Notes: generated by a model not told the origin, from the letters alone. Shown: positions 13,206 to 25,517, numbered from the stretch's first letter. The stretch: DNA of 64,000 nt from Macquaria australasica (GCA_005408345.1 SEMN01000873.1:62001-126000), one strand, 5' to 3'. Translations and numbers: made by a program.

Positions 13206-13456
13206 CTTATACCATGGTCACTTGCCAAAGGAAAAAAAAAATGAAGACCATTAGTTTATATTTTCATGCGTTTTGCAATCGAAATCTTAAGATTTACACA
13301 AGCCATAACTCAGTTTCCATGGTAATACCTGAGGGTTTGACTAATACCTGGACCAATCATTACCATCCCATAAGGTTCTTATGCAATGGTAACATTGTTC
13401 ACTACTCCAGTAAATAGGGCAAACCTTATATACGACTTGGCAACAGGAGATATTTT

Positions 13457-13893
13457 GGTTTCTTTTTCCTATCTTTAATCAAGAGCATGGTCTTTCAGTT
13501 TTATTGATTTCATGTTCAGATTTTGTAATACTCTCTCTCAAAACCCTGCTTTCGCACTCAAATAGCCCCTGCTTGCGCTTGGATTTGCTCTGCTTCCACT
13601 CAAACTGGATGCTTGCACTCAGATATGTTGTTGCTTGCACAGATTTCCTGCACTCTCCCTCAAAACCCTGCTCTCGCACTCAGACTGCTTGTGTGCGCTC
13701 GTGAAACGCCTGCTCTCGGATTTCTGCTCTTGGATTTTTTTGTGCAACAATCCTGTCATAATTCCCCAACCAATAGAATGCCAGCTGTAGTGGTAACCCA
13801 GGAAATGATCGCTGCCTTGTTGCGGGCGCGCTCGCTTTACTTCTTTCTCTTTAACCACTCCCGCCCTCCACGGCTTTATGATATGTACAGTTA
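13457..13893 (+). repeat. Left arm of a long inverted repeat pair
   Basis: About 437 bp, nearly identical in reverse complement to 18297-18761. It starts GGTTTCTTTTTCCTATCTTT and carries several degenerate copies of a CCCTGCTCTCGCACTCA motif. The two arms encode the same 66-codon open frame, which is simply the duplicated DNA. Differences are mainly two small indels. Confidence 0.93.
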
Positions 13894-14308
13894 ATCAATG
13901 TTAATCAAACTAAGCGCCTGCTTAGAGCCCCCGTTGTCCCACAAGAAAGCTTGATTTTTTTGTGATACTGGTATATTATATTATGTCAATGGTAATCATA
14001 TAAAAACGCAATATTATGTTAAGGGGCTGGCCAGCAAATACTAGTGGTTTAATCCATTCCTGCTGCCTCTGTCAGAGCTGGTGTGACGTTCATGCACACT
14101 GTACAGGACGTTAACTGCATTTTGATGCAAGCACAGTCAGTCAGACAGTCAGTCAGACAGTCCTGTCCTAGTCGATGGAGAAAGCAGCAAAGAAGTAATG
14201 TGCAAAAAAGGACACATCCTTCTGGAGCAGAGGAAAGAAAAAAGAAGAAAACAGAAGATGAGAAAAAACAGCAAGATACAGGTTTGTTTGCATGACTAAA
14301 TACAACAA

Positions 14309-14511
14309 GGTGGATTAAGATGTCAAGGCGATTTAGGGACGTTCAGGGAACGTTAACTTTCCAAAGATATGCTAACGTTAGTTAGGCTATTTTCGTAAGC
14401 TAACGTTAGCTAGCTAGTTAGTTAACAACATAGCCTAGGTAGTATATCTTGTCTTAGGAAAGTTAACGTTTGAATAAGCATTCCTAAATAGCCCTGACAT
14501 CTTAATCCACC
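14309..14511. repeat. Short hairpin MITE inside the inverted-repeat unit
   Basis: GGTGGATTAAGATGTCAAGG at the left is mirrored by a near-perfect inverted copy at 14458-14511, including GTTAACTTTCC / GGAAAGTTAAC. The centre is rich in GCTAACGTTAGCTAGC palindromes. Confidence 0.85.
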
Positions 14512-15349
14512 TAGCTGTATGTATAATAGCAAGGTAGCTAACTAGCTAGCTGGACAAATTTCGATTTTAACTGGCAGATAGCTAGATAGCTAGCTATTCA
14601 TAGTTGGTTTGAAATAAAAGCAAGCTAACTTTTTCATGTTTGTATAACGTTACTGAGCTTGATGCTGATAACACTAGCATTTTGTGATTATTCGTAAAAT
14701 ATCTCAAATAACTAGTTATAGATTTGTTTTTTAGTACGCTTTTGCTGCTGTGTAAAACTAACTTGTAGCTGGGTAGTGTTGGGCAAGTCACTTTCAAAAT
14801 GCAATATATTACATATTACTATTTACTTTCATTTGAAAGTAATAAGTTGCAATATTACTGTCTGTGTAATATGTGTTACTGGTTACACTACTTTTGCATT
14901 ACTTTCACCAAAATAACTGCAGAAGTACGACTAGGCGAGGGTCATGTTGTTTCATAGCAGCTAATCAAAGCACAGAAGCTTATTTTATTGCAGTTCATAC
15001 AAATCCAGTGGTGGGTGATACTGTACAGCCTAACAAAAGTTCTCCTTTGGAGTGCAGATCTGGCCCATTCATGCATTCACATGCAGTGGTTACCACTTTG
15101 TATTAAAATCGCCCCCTGAAATTAACAATAATGTGATGATATAGGACATTAAAATAGCCTTCACCTTTGACTCAGGGATGGGCAGGCAGACAAAGGATCA
15201 AAGTCTGATCAATTATGGGTATATCTGTGTCTGTTTTAACCTCAGCTGGTAAGTTAACAGCACAGCAGCCTTTTTATTTGCTCAGTTTACTGTAGAATAT
15301 CCTGAGATGAAATTTCTGTATTTTAATTATTAATTTCATTTCCCTATAG

Positions 15350-15689
15350 GTCCTTCTACGTCTGTGGTCACTGAGATTGATGTCACATCTACTCCCTCAG
15401 CAACTTCCAGCCTGCACCATGGATCAGCAGCTCCTCCAGGTGACCCAGCTGAGTGGTCATCTGTTCTGTCCGACTACAGTCACAGGGAGAGTCTGTGACT
15501 GTTGCGTCTGCAGGGCGGAGCTTTTCGAAGCTCAGATTGATCAAGAACTACTTGAGATCTTCCATGGCACAAGAAAGGCTGAATGGACTTGCACTAATTA
15601 GTACCAACAACAAAGCTGGCTGTCAGATCTCTTACAGTGACGTCATTAAGGACTTTGCCTCCAGAAAAGCCAGGAAACACAGATTCTAA
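15350..15689 (+). pseudogene. Internally deleted hAT-type transposase (ZMYM1-like) remnant
   Basis: After an acceptor-like CCCTATAG, one frame reads SVVTEIDVTSTPSATSSLHH then GDPAEWSSVLSDYSHRES and stops. A second frame continues as SFSKLRLIKNYLRSSMAQER, then ISYSDVIKDFASRKARKHRF and a stop. The second part resembles the C-terminal dimerisation end of ZMYM1-like/TTF-type zinc-finger hAT transposases. The first resembles their N-terminus. The central catalytic part is missing, and the junction (about 15485-15505) changes frame. This points to a non-autonomous internal-deletion derivative. Family name from memory. Confidence 0.7.
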
Positions 15690-16587
15690 GGCGCATACTG
15701 TTTATCTAAGTTATTTTATTTAAATTGTAGTTGATTGTTGTTCTGCACTTTTGCATGTTGAAATTGTTTTAAACCAAAAGCAATTCAAGTGGGCAACTTG
15801 TTTACAGTAAAGGCATTGTCTGCTGTTTTATTTTGTTACTTTTCAGTACACCATGTTCAGTATGCCAATTAGTACTGTATCACTTTGAATATTGAAGTGC
15901 AAATTTACACCAGACCACTCTTGTGAGTTTGCTACCTTTTAAGATAAAAACCATAGAAGGGTAATAACATGAATCAATGATCATGCATTGAAAAGAGCAA
16001 ATAGTATTGGCAGCGCTGAGGCGGTGGGGGGCCCCCTAATCAAATTCTGCTTAGTGCCCCATGAAGGCTTGGGAGGGCCTTCCAGTTAATATATATATAC
16101 CAATGCCTGTACTTTTTATTTTACTCTAATACCTGCATTTTTTTCCCCCCAACTTTATTTAGAGAAATAGGTCATTATCAGTAACAGACCAGGGGGATGT
16201 CTTAACATGAAAACAAATTAATAGCACATTTCAATCATTTTCACAGCCTTCATACTGAATGAACAGGAGATTGTGTCAATGTAATGTTTGGTTTCATTAA
16301 TGATTAATATAAATTATGGTTTTGAATTTGAATATTTTCATTCATGGATATGGTATTTCTCCAATATTATAATTAAATTCATTAAATACATTGTGATTAA
16401 TTTTATTTCAACCAAAAATGTTGAAACCACATAGTACATTTTCCAAAATATGAATAATAAGTCAGAGACTTATCAGTGATGACTAATGTCATATATTTCC
16501 ATAATTTCTGCATAAGGACAATGCCGAAAAAAGTATAACAGAGTTTCAGGGTTGCATTCACATTATTTAGGATAGTAAAGTCAAGAG

Positions 16588-17711
16588 AATTATATGGAGT
16601 GAAAATAGTCTCAATATTATTTGTAAATGTGTATTCCATGATTTGTAACTGAAAAACAAGATTTGTAAATATGTATTACATGATTTGTAACTGAAAAAAA
16701 ACGATTTGAAAATATTTTACTTACAGACTTAACTTCAGCTTCTCAGATCTGATCCTTTTCGCTTTCAAAAAGCTTCCTGCGCATACAAATGTCTCGTGTT
16801 ACGCACGGATCAGGTTACTTTCGCTTTCGGGATTTTGAGACTATTTTAATGCTGGTCCCAGCTCCACAGATTTGTAAATGGATGATGCGTTTAAGGCCTG
16901 GTGGAAAACTGGGACATCTGGGCTTTCGGCGTATTCGTATTTAATTTCAAAGTGGGAAAGACGTTTTTCTAAATAGCTTGTCGCCCCTTGATTAGAGCAC
17001 ATGCATTTACCAACCACAGACTCTATACAGTAACCTATAAATGTAAATATATGGTTTAAATAAGCTACTGCTAGGTGGTAGAGTTGTTCTGCTGGGAAAA
17101 CAGCCAGTCCAGGCAAAAAGTGGATGCCGGCTGAACCTACCCCTAACCACCGAGGGGGGACGCTACAGTGGTGTTGTGTGGAAGCCTGTTCCCCCGTCGA
17201 AATGTGTTTTCCTCCTGTTAGAATTGTGTTTCCCGTACAAATCTTGTTTTTCAGTTACAAATCTAAAGCCCAGATGTCCCAGTTTTCCCACCAGCACTTA
17301 AACGCATCATGCATTTACGAATCTGTGGAGCTGGGACCAGCATTAAAATAGTCTCAAAATCCCGAAAGCGAAAGTAACCTGATCCGTGCGTAACACGAGA
17401 CATTTGTATGTGCAGGAAGCTTTTTGAAAGCGAAAAGGATCAGATCTGAGAAGCTGAAGTTAAAAGTCTGTAAGTAAAATATTTTCAAATCATTTTTTTT
17501 TTCAGTTACAAATCTTGTTTTTCAGTTACAAATCATGTAATACACATTTACAAATCTTATTTTTCAGTTACAAATCATGGAATACACATTAACAAATCTT
17601 GTTTTTCAGTTACAAATCTTTTTTTTTCAGTTACAAATCTTGTTTTTCAGTTACAAATCATGGAATACACATTTACAAATACTACTGAGACTATTTTCAC
17701 TCCATAGAATT
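16588..17711. repeat. Element with inverted ends and a second internal palindrome
   Basis: Outer ends are AATTATATGGAGTGAAAATA and, reversed, AATTCTATGGAGTGAAAATA. Next come clustered short repeats of the type TTACAAATCTTGTTTTTCAG (16600-16700 and 17490-17690). Inside lies a second pair of inverted arms, 16709-16878 and 17322-17485, which contain CGCTTTCGGGATTTTGAGAC and its complement. No transposase is visible. Confidence 0.85.
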
Positions 17712-17744
17712 AAGCCCCCTCATCATAGGTTCATCACAACAGAC

Positions 17745-18266
17745 TTACTATAATAGCTACATGTAACAGTAACCGTATACCACACTGTTGGGAGGCCAGT
17801 GAGAGGAAAACGCCAGTGGGAGTCCAGCGGATCGCTGGCCAACATGGACCGCCAAAGTCAAGGACCTCAAGTACGTTTTTTTATTTTAATGGTGCTATTA
17901 CTTCCTTCAAAATGAATTTACAAAGTCATATTTGCGGCACAAGAATACATCCTTGATAATATCCTTGGCTAGGCAACTAACAACAAAACGGGCGCCACCA
18001 TGTTTGTCAGTGAGCGTGAGCTGACGTGGTTGATTCATGACATCCTTGCCAGCGTACAAAGTATAGCAAAATAAAACAGTATCATAAAAAATTGGTTCCA
18101 GTAATAGCACCATTAAAGTAAAAAACTTACTTGAGGTCCTTGACTTTGGTGGTCCATGTTGTCCAACGATCCGCTAGACTCCCGCTCCAGAGTCATGAAG
18201 GTGACGTCGTTTTCCTCTCACCGGCCTTCCGTCGGTGTGGTATACGGCTACTAGCTATTATAGTAA
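17745..18266. repeat. Palindromic element with about 155-bp arms
   Basis: Arms at 17745-17898 and 18105-18266 are reverse complements of each other (TTACTATAATAGCTA... and the GACTTTGG / CCAAAGTC block near the centre). It sits 33 bp after the previous palindromic element and 31 bp before the right arm of the large one, so inverted repeats are stacked here. Confidence 0.8.
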
Positions 18267-18296
18267 AAGAAAAAGTACGGTCGCTGCTATATATAT

Positions 18297-18761
18297 TAAC
18301 TGTACATATAATAGAGCTGTGGAGGGCGGGAGTCGTTAAAGAGTAACCACCCGTGCGGGACGCTGTAAGAAGTAAAGCAAGCGCGCCCATAACGAGGCAG
18401 CGATCATTTCCTGGGTTACCACTACAGCTGGCATTCTATTGGTTGGGGAATTATGACAGGATTGTTGCACAAAAAAGCAGAAATCCGAGAGCAGGCGTTT
18501 CACGAGCGCACACAAGCAGTCTGAGTGCGAGAGCAGGGTTTTGAGGGAGAGTGCAGGAAATCTGTGCAAGCAACAACATATCTGAGTGCAAGCATCCAGT
18601 TTGAGTGGAAGCAGAGCAAATCCAAGCGCAAGCAGGGGCTATTTGAGTGCGAGAGCAGGGTTTTGAGAGAGAGTATTACAAAATCTGAACATGAAATCAA
18701 TAAAACATGCTCTCAAACTGAAAGACCATGCTCTTGATTAAAGATAGGAAAAAGAAACCCA
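18297..18761 (-). repeat. Right arm of the long inverted repeat pair
   Basis: Reverse-complement partner of 13457-13893. It has two extra blocks: about 13 bp near 18706 (CATGCTCTCAAAC) and about 25 bp near 18345 (AGTAACCACCCGTGCGGGAC). With the left arm it brackets about 4.4 kb. A clean target-site duplication could not be read from the flanks. Confidence 0.93.
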
Positions 18762-19213
18762 TAATATTTCTAGTCAGCTCTGCTCATAGAACCATTTGGC
18801 TCAGCTATGAACCAGAAAGCTAACGTTATGCTAGCAAGATTCAAAGTCAATAGCATTGCGTACGGTTGACAAACAGTAAATATAGTTTGACAGTATGTTT
18901 AACAACAGGACTATCTAGCTATCCAGCCATGTCATTGTCCCCAAATCAATATCAGCCTGAAGTAGTGAGTAGCGAGTAGTGAATGATCGCTTTTGTGATA
19001 CAAAGTATCAGTAAGTTCAGAGGGGCAGTGTACTTCTTGCAGCTTGTTTGTTAGTCGCCATCCTGTGGTGTTTAGAGGATGAGGCGCTGAAGGACTACAC
19101 TCAGAGTTGTAAATAAGATAACACTGCGTCAAAGTTGCTATGGTTACTCATTAGGCTGATACTATGTAGCCAGCACATTAATTTATGGTGAACAGTTTCA
19201 CTGGAACTACTTA

Positions 19214-19290
19214 GTAGGTGTCCATTGTCAGGAATTAATGGACACCCTGCAGCCAATCAGAATCAAGTATTCACCCAGATCATGGTATAA
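19214..19290. repeat. Partial copy of the 13068 MITE family
   Basis: AGGTGTCCATTGTCAGGAAT followed by TAATGGACACC and CCAATCAGAATCAAGTATTC. It matches the arm at 13088-13110, then diverges. Confidence 0.6.
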
Positions 19291-19961
19291 TGATAAATAA
19301 GCAGTATTTATATTTTTCATAGATCTATGATGCAAAAGCATATAACCACATTCAACTACGATCACGGCTTTTTCTCTGCTTCACAGTTTTTAAAAAAACG
19401 TAAAAGCTACTTGATGGTGCCATTGTGCAGCTGTCTTTTGCCCATCAAGGCTGTGGAGATGTGTGTCTCTACAATGTTACTGAATAAAATGCTGAGGGAG
19501 AATTGAAAATATTTTATTGCTGGGGGGACAAAACAAAAATGTTGTGGAATTGTGTAGCTACATATTACATGTTATCTGCTATTTTGGTCATTCACTGAAC
19601 ATTTAAAATTTGCACAATCTCAATGCAGCATGACGTGACATCACATCTCAAGACACAGTGCAGTAGTGGCTTTACCTGTGCAAAGCTGAGCGCCCACTAC
19701 TGACATTATACCACAACACATGCTATGCTGAGTTACAAGTGCGGTGTAATGTTGGAAAAGATGCAGCATTTTTGCAGTAGTGTGGGACACCACAACCACA
19801 ATAATATTAAGATGCAGTTCCTATTGGTTGCTTGCATGCCCTTTCTATACCAAAGAGGCTTTGCCAGTCACAGACACTGAACATGGTGGCATTAGACATG
19901 GTAGAGTTCAAGGGGAAGTGTGTCTGTTTAATATAATATAATGTAATTTTATAACATAAAA

Positions 19962-19998
19962 TTTACCCATGTGGGACATTTTGTCCCACATGGGTAAA
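19962..19998. repeat. Perfect 17-bp hairpin
   Basis: TTTACCCATGTGGGACA, a TTT loop, then the exact reverse complement. It directly precedes the hAT pseudogene. Confidence 0.95.
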
Positions 19999-21165
19999 GA
20001 GCAAGAAGAGAAGGTGAGACAATCGGCAAGCAGCCTGTCCACTCAGCAAAGCCAATTTTTTCAGGCCAACCACTCACAGGAAAATGCCACAAGGGCTTAC
20101 TACAAGGTGACTCAACTTATGGTCCAGCATGGAAAACCATTTGCAGACAGTGACTATATAAAAGAGTGTCACACTAAAGTAGTTGTTGTGCCCAGCAGCA
20201 AGATGTCAGTCTTTCAAGTAACATGGTTGCCTGGTGAAATGAAGATTTGTCAGGCAAAGCATGTGTATTTGACTTTTTTTCAATTGACAATGATTTTTCC
20301 ACTTCAGAAGAGCTCCTTGACCTAAACAGCCTCACAGGCAAGACAACAGGAGAGGTCATTTTTGAAGATGTGTCAGATGGCATCAATGAAATCAACCTCC
20401 CTTGGGAGAAATTTGCGTTGCGTTCCAACCGATGGCACTCTGGTCATGACAGGTGAGCAAAATGGAATGGCATCCCTGGTGTAGAGTTAAGTTAGGGAGT
20501 CTGCATTTGCATTGTATTATACTTCAATATAAAAGTGCCTTGGTGAAAACCATTGGGCTTTCCTGGCAGAAATTGATGTGAAATACGGGGACATAATCAT
20601 TTGTTGTGAAACAACACAACAAACAACACTGACGTTAAGGGGCAAATCAGTGCAATGCTGCACACTTCCCAACTCTGCAGGAAAGTTTCCTGAATGGCAA
20701 CATTTCTGTGAAAATGCAGGAATATGTGCCCACATTACTGATGACAAAATTTAACCAGTGCTTTCAAGATTTGGCTGCCCATGAGAAGGACATTAACCTG
20801 TTTTCGAACCCTTTCTGTGTTGATGTGGAAGGAGTACAGGAGGAAGTGTAGTTGGAGCTTAGTGAAATGCAATGTGATGATACTCTCCAAAGTCCCCACC
20901 AGCAATCCTGTGGGGTTTGGAAAAGTCCAGATTTCCCCAGATGTCATGCCAAAATTATGCTCAGTTTATTTGGCTCTACATACATATGTGAGCAAACATT
21001 TCTCTTATAACACTCATCAAGAGCAGACTGAGGTCCAAGATGACTGACAGTCAGCTCTGTTATGTATTTTGAATCTCCACTACAAGACTTACACCTGATC
21101 TGACAGCAATTCCTCAGTCCGTGATCCAGCATCACATTGGAGGTGCTATTTACTGGTGATTGAAA
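19985..21165 (+). pseudogene. hAT transposase pseudogene (GTF2IRD2/ZBED-like)
   Basis: Pieces appear in order across frames: SQENATRAYYKVTQLMVQHG KPFADSDYIKEC; then FSTSEELLDLNSLTGKTTGE VIFEDVSDGI; then a TDGTLVMTGEQNGM block; and at the far end ICEQTFSLITLIKSRLRSKM TDSQLCYV, the hAT C-terminal dimerisation signature. At least three frameshifts and several stops separate them. The DD..TDG core survives only in part. It is a dead domesticated-type or transposon-borne hAT copy. Family assignment from recognition. Confidence 0.82.
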
Positions 21166-21597
21166 TGTAACTGTGATAAAATAACACAACTATGTCCAAT
21201 GGTGACCAACTGTAAACTGTAAGAATAATTCCTGTGAGGAAAAGCTGGGTACATAAAGAGAGCAAGAATGGCAAAAGCAAGAGAAGTTTCTGAAGACATT
21301 CTGTGTGGTTTACCTTAATTCACCATGGCTGGTCTGTGTTGTCAGCACAACTTTAAAAAACAGATGTTATACAGTAAACACATAAGTTATATAACGCTCT
21401 GTTCCAGATGACAGAGCTGTGGAGTAGAGAGTAATGTGTGATCAAAGAGTGAAGAGAGAGAGGAGAGGCAGAGAACCAAATGAGAACAGAAAGAAAACTA
21501 TGAAAACAGAGGGAAACAAGTGCAAGATAGAAAATACTGGATTTTAACAATGCGTCCATGATCACATATTTGCCTGTGTATGTTGTGAGCACCTGCA

Positions 21598-21690
21598 GGA
21601 TTTAAACCTGCAATAACTGATTTGTTTTTGGCCACTTGGGGACAGCAGAAACAAGTTGTGAACACAACATTGACATAACATCACTTTTTA
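21598..21690. repeat. Dispersed repeat shared with 8510-8580
   Basis: AACCTGCAATAACTGAT, GGGGACAGCAGA and GTGAACACAACATTGAC repeat the order seen at 8510. Confidence 0.6.
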
Positions 21691-22258
21691 AGTTGACTTT
21701 GCAAACTTGTTAGCAAACAGCTGCATATTTACACATCCAGCAGTTACAGAGCAACATTATCATTCATTTAATTTTGTTTTTGTCCATGTGGTGAATGTAA
21801 GTCCATTCAGTTTTTTTCAGTTCTGATTTTGATCAAGTCATGAGGGAAATATTTAGCGTTTTAACCGCTAAATGCTCCACTATGTTCACCTACTAGTCTC
21901 TAACTTCGTCTGTCTGCTTTTGGTGCTGAGCAGGTAGCTTACAGTGGGTTTTTAGAACCTTTTCGCTGAAAACAGCTGCCTGCTGTGACTGAAAACAGTT
22001 TTGGAGGAAGAATTACAGAGAACAACAACTCTTTCAATGTATAGTATATATGGCATGTGAGTGTTGTATTAGGACCGACTTGAAAAAAATGTCCTTTAAT
22101 TGCAGACGTGTAGCATCAATTTCTGAGGACATGTGTGACCAACACTAAAGGAAGATACACAGGGTAGCCATGATGAAACCTCAGTAACCAACTAGGCGAC
22201 ACTTTGACACACACATACACACACACCACACACACAAACACGCACGCCTACAGTGTAC

Positions 22259-22434
22259 CTTCATCCAGGCTGCGTGAGTTCCTCTTGCTGGAGGAGCGCT
22301 GGAACAGAGGAGCTGGTCTGTCAATCAGAGAGCTTGCCTGTCTGGTCTGAGCCTGAGTCCGACCACTGTAGCGAAACTTAGAGCCCAACGCCAGGAACTT
22401 CCTAGGAGTGGTGGCCATCTCAGTGGAGGTCAGC
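22259..22434 (-). CDS. epb41: epb41 exon: FERM-adjacent (FA) segment (176 nt)
   Basis: Encodes LTSTEMATTPRKFLALGSKF, then RYSGRTQAQTRQASSLIDRP and the SSSKRNSRSLDE tail. The FA region follows FERM in 4.1 proteins and carries regulatory phosphorylation sites; RNSRSLD keeps a basic Ser motif. Acceptor GTGCAG, donor GAAG before GTACAC. The trailing G is completed by CC of the hinge exon (Ala). Confidence 0.97.
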
Positions 22435-22573
22435 CTGCACATAAAGAACACTGAGACTGATCTTCTGATCTGACTCTGGGCCATGCAGCAAGCAAGCATA
22501 TTTAGCAAAATGTCCATAGTAAAACACTGTACAGCCATGTGAACAAACTGATTTAAAGAATACAATACCCTAC

Positions 22574-22671
22574 CTGAAGAAGGTGTGATGTTCAACACAT
22601 ACTTTCCACAGCTTCTTGGCCGCCTTGTAATTGGGTAGTTTAAAGCCAATTGCACTCTCATACTGTTCCAC
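22574..22671 (-). CDS. epb41: epb41 exon: FERM F3 end (98 nt)
   Basis: Encodes VEQYESAIGFKLPNYKAAKK followed by LWKVCVEHHTFFR, the last helix of F3. Acceptor TTTCAACAG, donor TTCAG before GTAGGG. Ends in split phase (AG). Confidence 0.97.
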
Positions 22672-22822
22672 CTGTTGAAACAAGAAACACAAACCTGCTA
22701 AAAACAAGACTAATTAAATTAGCTTTATGGTTTAACTCATGGTTTGGGTGGGTTCAGCGTTAAACAATGAACAACAGATTTTACAGGTAGATGAAAATTT
22801 GTTGAAATGATGAACACTGTAC

Positions 22823-22975
22823 CTCAGATGGTCTTATTTTGATGAAGAAGCTGCTGCGTTTGTATGAGACCTTGAGGACTTTAGGCCAGGGGAAACGGTT
22901 TATCCTCAGTTTGTCTTTGTAAACCATCAGACCACTGGAGCAAACCCCCAGCATGATGTCAACACCATCCAGATC
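22823..22975 (-). CDS. epb41: epb41 exon: FERM F3 (153 nt)
   Basis: 51 codons in phase 0 from DLDGVDIMLGVCSSGLMVYK to SSFFIKIRPSE, forming most of the PH-like F3 lobe. KDKLRINRFPWPKVLKVSYK differs from mammalian 4.1R by a single conservative change. Acceptor CTGTCAG, donor GAG before GTACAG. Confidence 0.98.
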
Positions 22976-23189
22976 CTGACAGAGACACCCAGAGAGACAG
23001 AAAGAAAGATTTCCATTAACTGTCAACAGGATATGCAGATTTCACAGAGCTAAGACCTTTTGAGAGAACCTAGGATGAACAACAAAGATAAAGAAAGATC
23101 TAAAATGGGTGTCATATGAAAGGTGTATTAAGACCAAATACCTAGATATTTATACTCTGTGACTCAATCAATATTGCTACCATTCAGTG

Positions 23190-24450
23190 TGGATAGGTTA
23201 AAACAAACTTCAAGAACTGCCTTTTTTCATTTACGTAACATTGCAAAACTCAGGCACATCCTATCTCAAAAAGATGCAGAAAAACTAGTCCATGCATTTG
23301 TTACGTCTAGGCTGGACTATTGCAACTCTCTATTATCAGGCTGCCCCAATAAATCCCTTAAGACTCTCCAGCTGATTCAGAATGCTGCGGCACGTTTACT
23401 GACAAGAACCAGAAAAAGAGAACATATTTCTCCAATATTAGCTTCTCTACACTGGCTCCCTGTAAAATCCAGAATAGAATTTAAAATCCTTCTCCTCACC
23501 TTCAAAGCCCTAAATGGTCAGGCACCATCATATCTTAAAGAGCTCATAGTACCCCACTAGAGCACTGCGCTCCCAGAACGCAGGGTTCCTTGTGGTTCCT
23601 AGAGTCTCTAAAAGCAGAATGGGAGCCAGAGCCTTCAGCTATCAAGCTCCTCTCCTGTGGAACCAGATCCCAGTTTGTGTACGGGAGGCAGACAACCTCC
23701 TCACATTTAAGAGTAGGCTTAAGACTTTCCTCTTTGATAAAGCTTATAGTAGGGCTGACTCAGGTGACCCTGAGCCCCCCCTTAGTTATGCTGCTATAGG
23801 CCTAGACTGCCGGGGGACTTCCTATGATGCACTGAGCTCCTTTCTCCTCCTCTTCCTCTCCATCTGTACGCCCTCATATCCCATCAATGCTTGTTATTAA
23901 TTCAACTTCTTCCTGTAGTTGTGTGCTTTCTCCTCTCTCTCCTTCTGTTGCTTTCTGCAGGTGTTTCTGCCTCCGGAGCTGTAGAGTCTGGGTCTGTGGT
24001 TGCTGCCGCCTGCTGCCCCCGTGCTCCTGCTCTGCACCCGCTGCTGCTATTGCTGTTATTGGTGTTGCTCTTAGTGTTGTTTCTGTTGGTGTTAACATCA
24101 ATGCCATTACCATATCTATTGCCGTACATCTCTATGTGGAGCTGTATTGTGCTACTGTATGTTCTTTCCTCCTGCTCTCTCCCTCTCCCCCCCTCCCCCT
24201 TCAACCCAACCGGTCGAGGCAGATGACCGCCCACCTTGAGCCTGGTTCTGCTCAAGGTTTCTACCTGTTACAAGGGAGTTTTTCCTTGCCACTGTCGCAT
24301 AGTGCTTGCTCATGGTGGGAACTGTTGGGTCTCTGTAAATATAAAGAGTCGGTCTAGACTTGCTCTATTCGAAAAAGTGCCCTGAGATAACTTTCTTATG
24401 ATATGGCGCTATATAAATAAAACTGAATTGAATTGAATTGAATAGGTGTT
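23190..24450 (+). mobile_element. LINE 3' end (L2/CR1-like), longer copy
   Basis: Encodes the same C-terminal ORF2 as the 7285 copy: HILSQKDAEKLVHAFVTSRL, NAAARLLTRTRKREHISPIL, GARAFSYQAPLLWNQIPVCV. One short deletion (near 23553) breaks the frame. The 3' noncoding region is longer here, with CTTCAACCCAACCGGTCGAG and the TATATAAATAAAACTGAATT tail with GAATT repeats. It lies in the intron between the F2 and F3 exons of epb41. Confidence 0.92.
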
Positions 24451-25429
24451 GCCTGTTAATATCAATATCTCTTGCAGATTCAATGGGCTACCACTAAAAG
24501 CTATTTCTGCCATATCAGCCAACAAAAGGTGATTACAGATCTCAATTGAATCTTTAAGTTTTTGTTATTTATAACTGAAGTGTAGTTTTGTTACTTGCAA
24601 ATGATGTAAGTGGCTTTGATAAGGGTTTCAAAAGGATTTAGATTCTGTAAGCTGATACTGGATTTCAGATCTATAAAATGCTATCCAACCCCTTCCCTAG
24701 GAGTGTTCCATGCAAATGTGCTTTTAATATAAAAATTTTATTGCTTTTACTATACTTTACTAGAAATGTCTTGCTTTGCAACAGGTCCTTGTCCCAGAGA
24801 CTATCTTGAGGACTGATGACATTTTAATATTTTTAATTTACACTAATTTTACATTTTAAGTTTATTCTAACACGATCAGCACACACCATGCGCTTGAAAT
24901 GAATACAGTATGCACTACTACCATTGATAATCCATGTAAATAGAGAAGTTGTACTCTATTGCATCTGCAGCAGTTGTTTTATGATGCAGCTTCCTTGTAC
25001 TGCTCACTATCATCCACAGGGTGGCAGTAAAGTTTCCTCCTTCCATATTGGGTTAAATCCCTGCTCTGATGCAAACCGAATGACCTGATTTCTGTTGTAA
25101 AACCTGACAAGTCACATGTCTTCCTGTTATTCAGGCTAGGCATGCACGCTTCTGTGATGTATGACATTAAAAATACTTAACAGACAAAGCTACAAACACA
25201 TTGTGTTTTTGTTTGTGTTTTTTTTGTTTTCATGTAGCACTGGAAGGCTGAATCACATTCACACCCAGATTAAGTGTGTTGTAGGTTTTATTTGATCTAT
25301 GAAGAATACTTGGATCTAAACTCACCACGGAAAACAAGGATGACTTACTACTTACTAAGCCCTTTTTCAAGCATTTAACAATAAAGCTGACTAGCAGAGC
25401 AGCTGAAGAATTGTAGCTGCTGTGCTCAC

Positions 25430-25517
25430 CTTGGCCTGGTGGAGGTCCACTCCATACATGGAGAGTTTCTTGGCATTCTCCAGGAACATCAGGTCTGCCT
25501 GGGCTGGACTCATTGAC
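25430..25517 (-). CDS. epb41: epb41 exon: FERM F2 end (88 nt)
   Basis: Completes the split Arg, then SMSPAQADLMFLENAKKLSM and YGVDLHQAK. ENAKKLSMYGVDLH is diagnostic of 4.1-type FERM domains. Acceptor GTGGCAG, donor AAG before GTGAGC. Confidence 0.98.

Noticed and set aside
13504..13704. 66-residue ORF present twice (also 18500-18700, minus)
   Set aside because: The identity comes from the long inverted repeat; the ORF has no start context or family resemblance.
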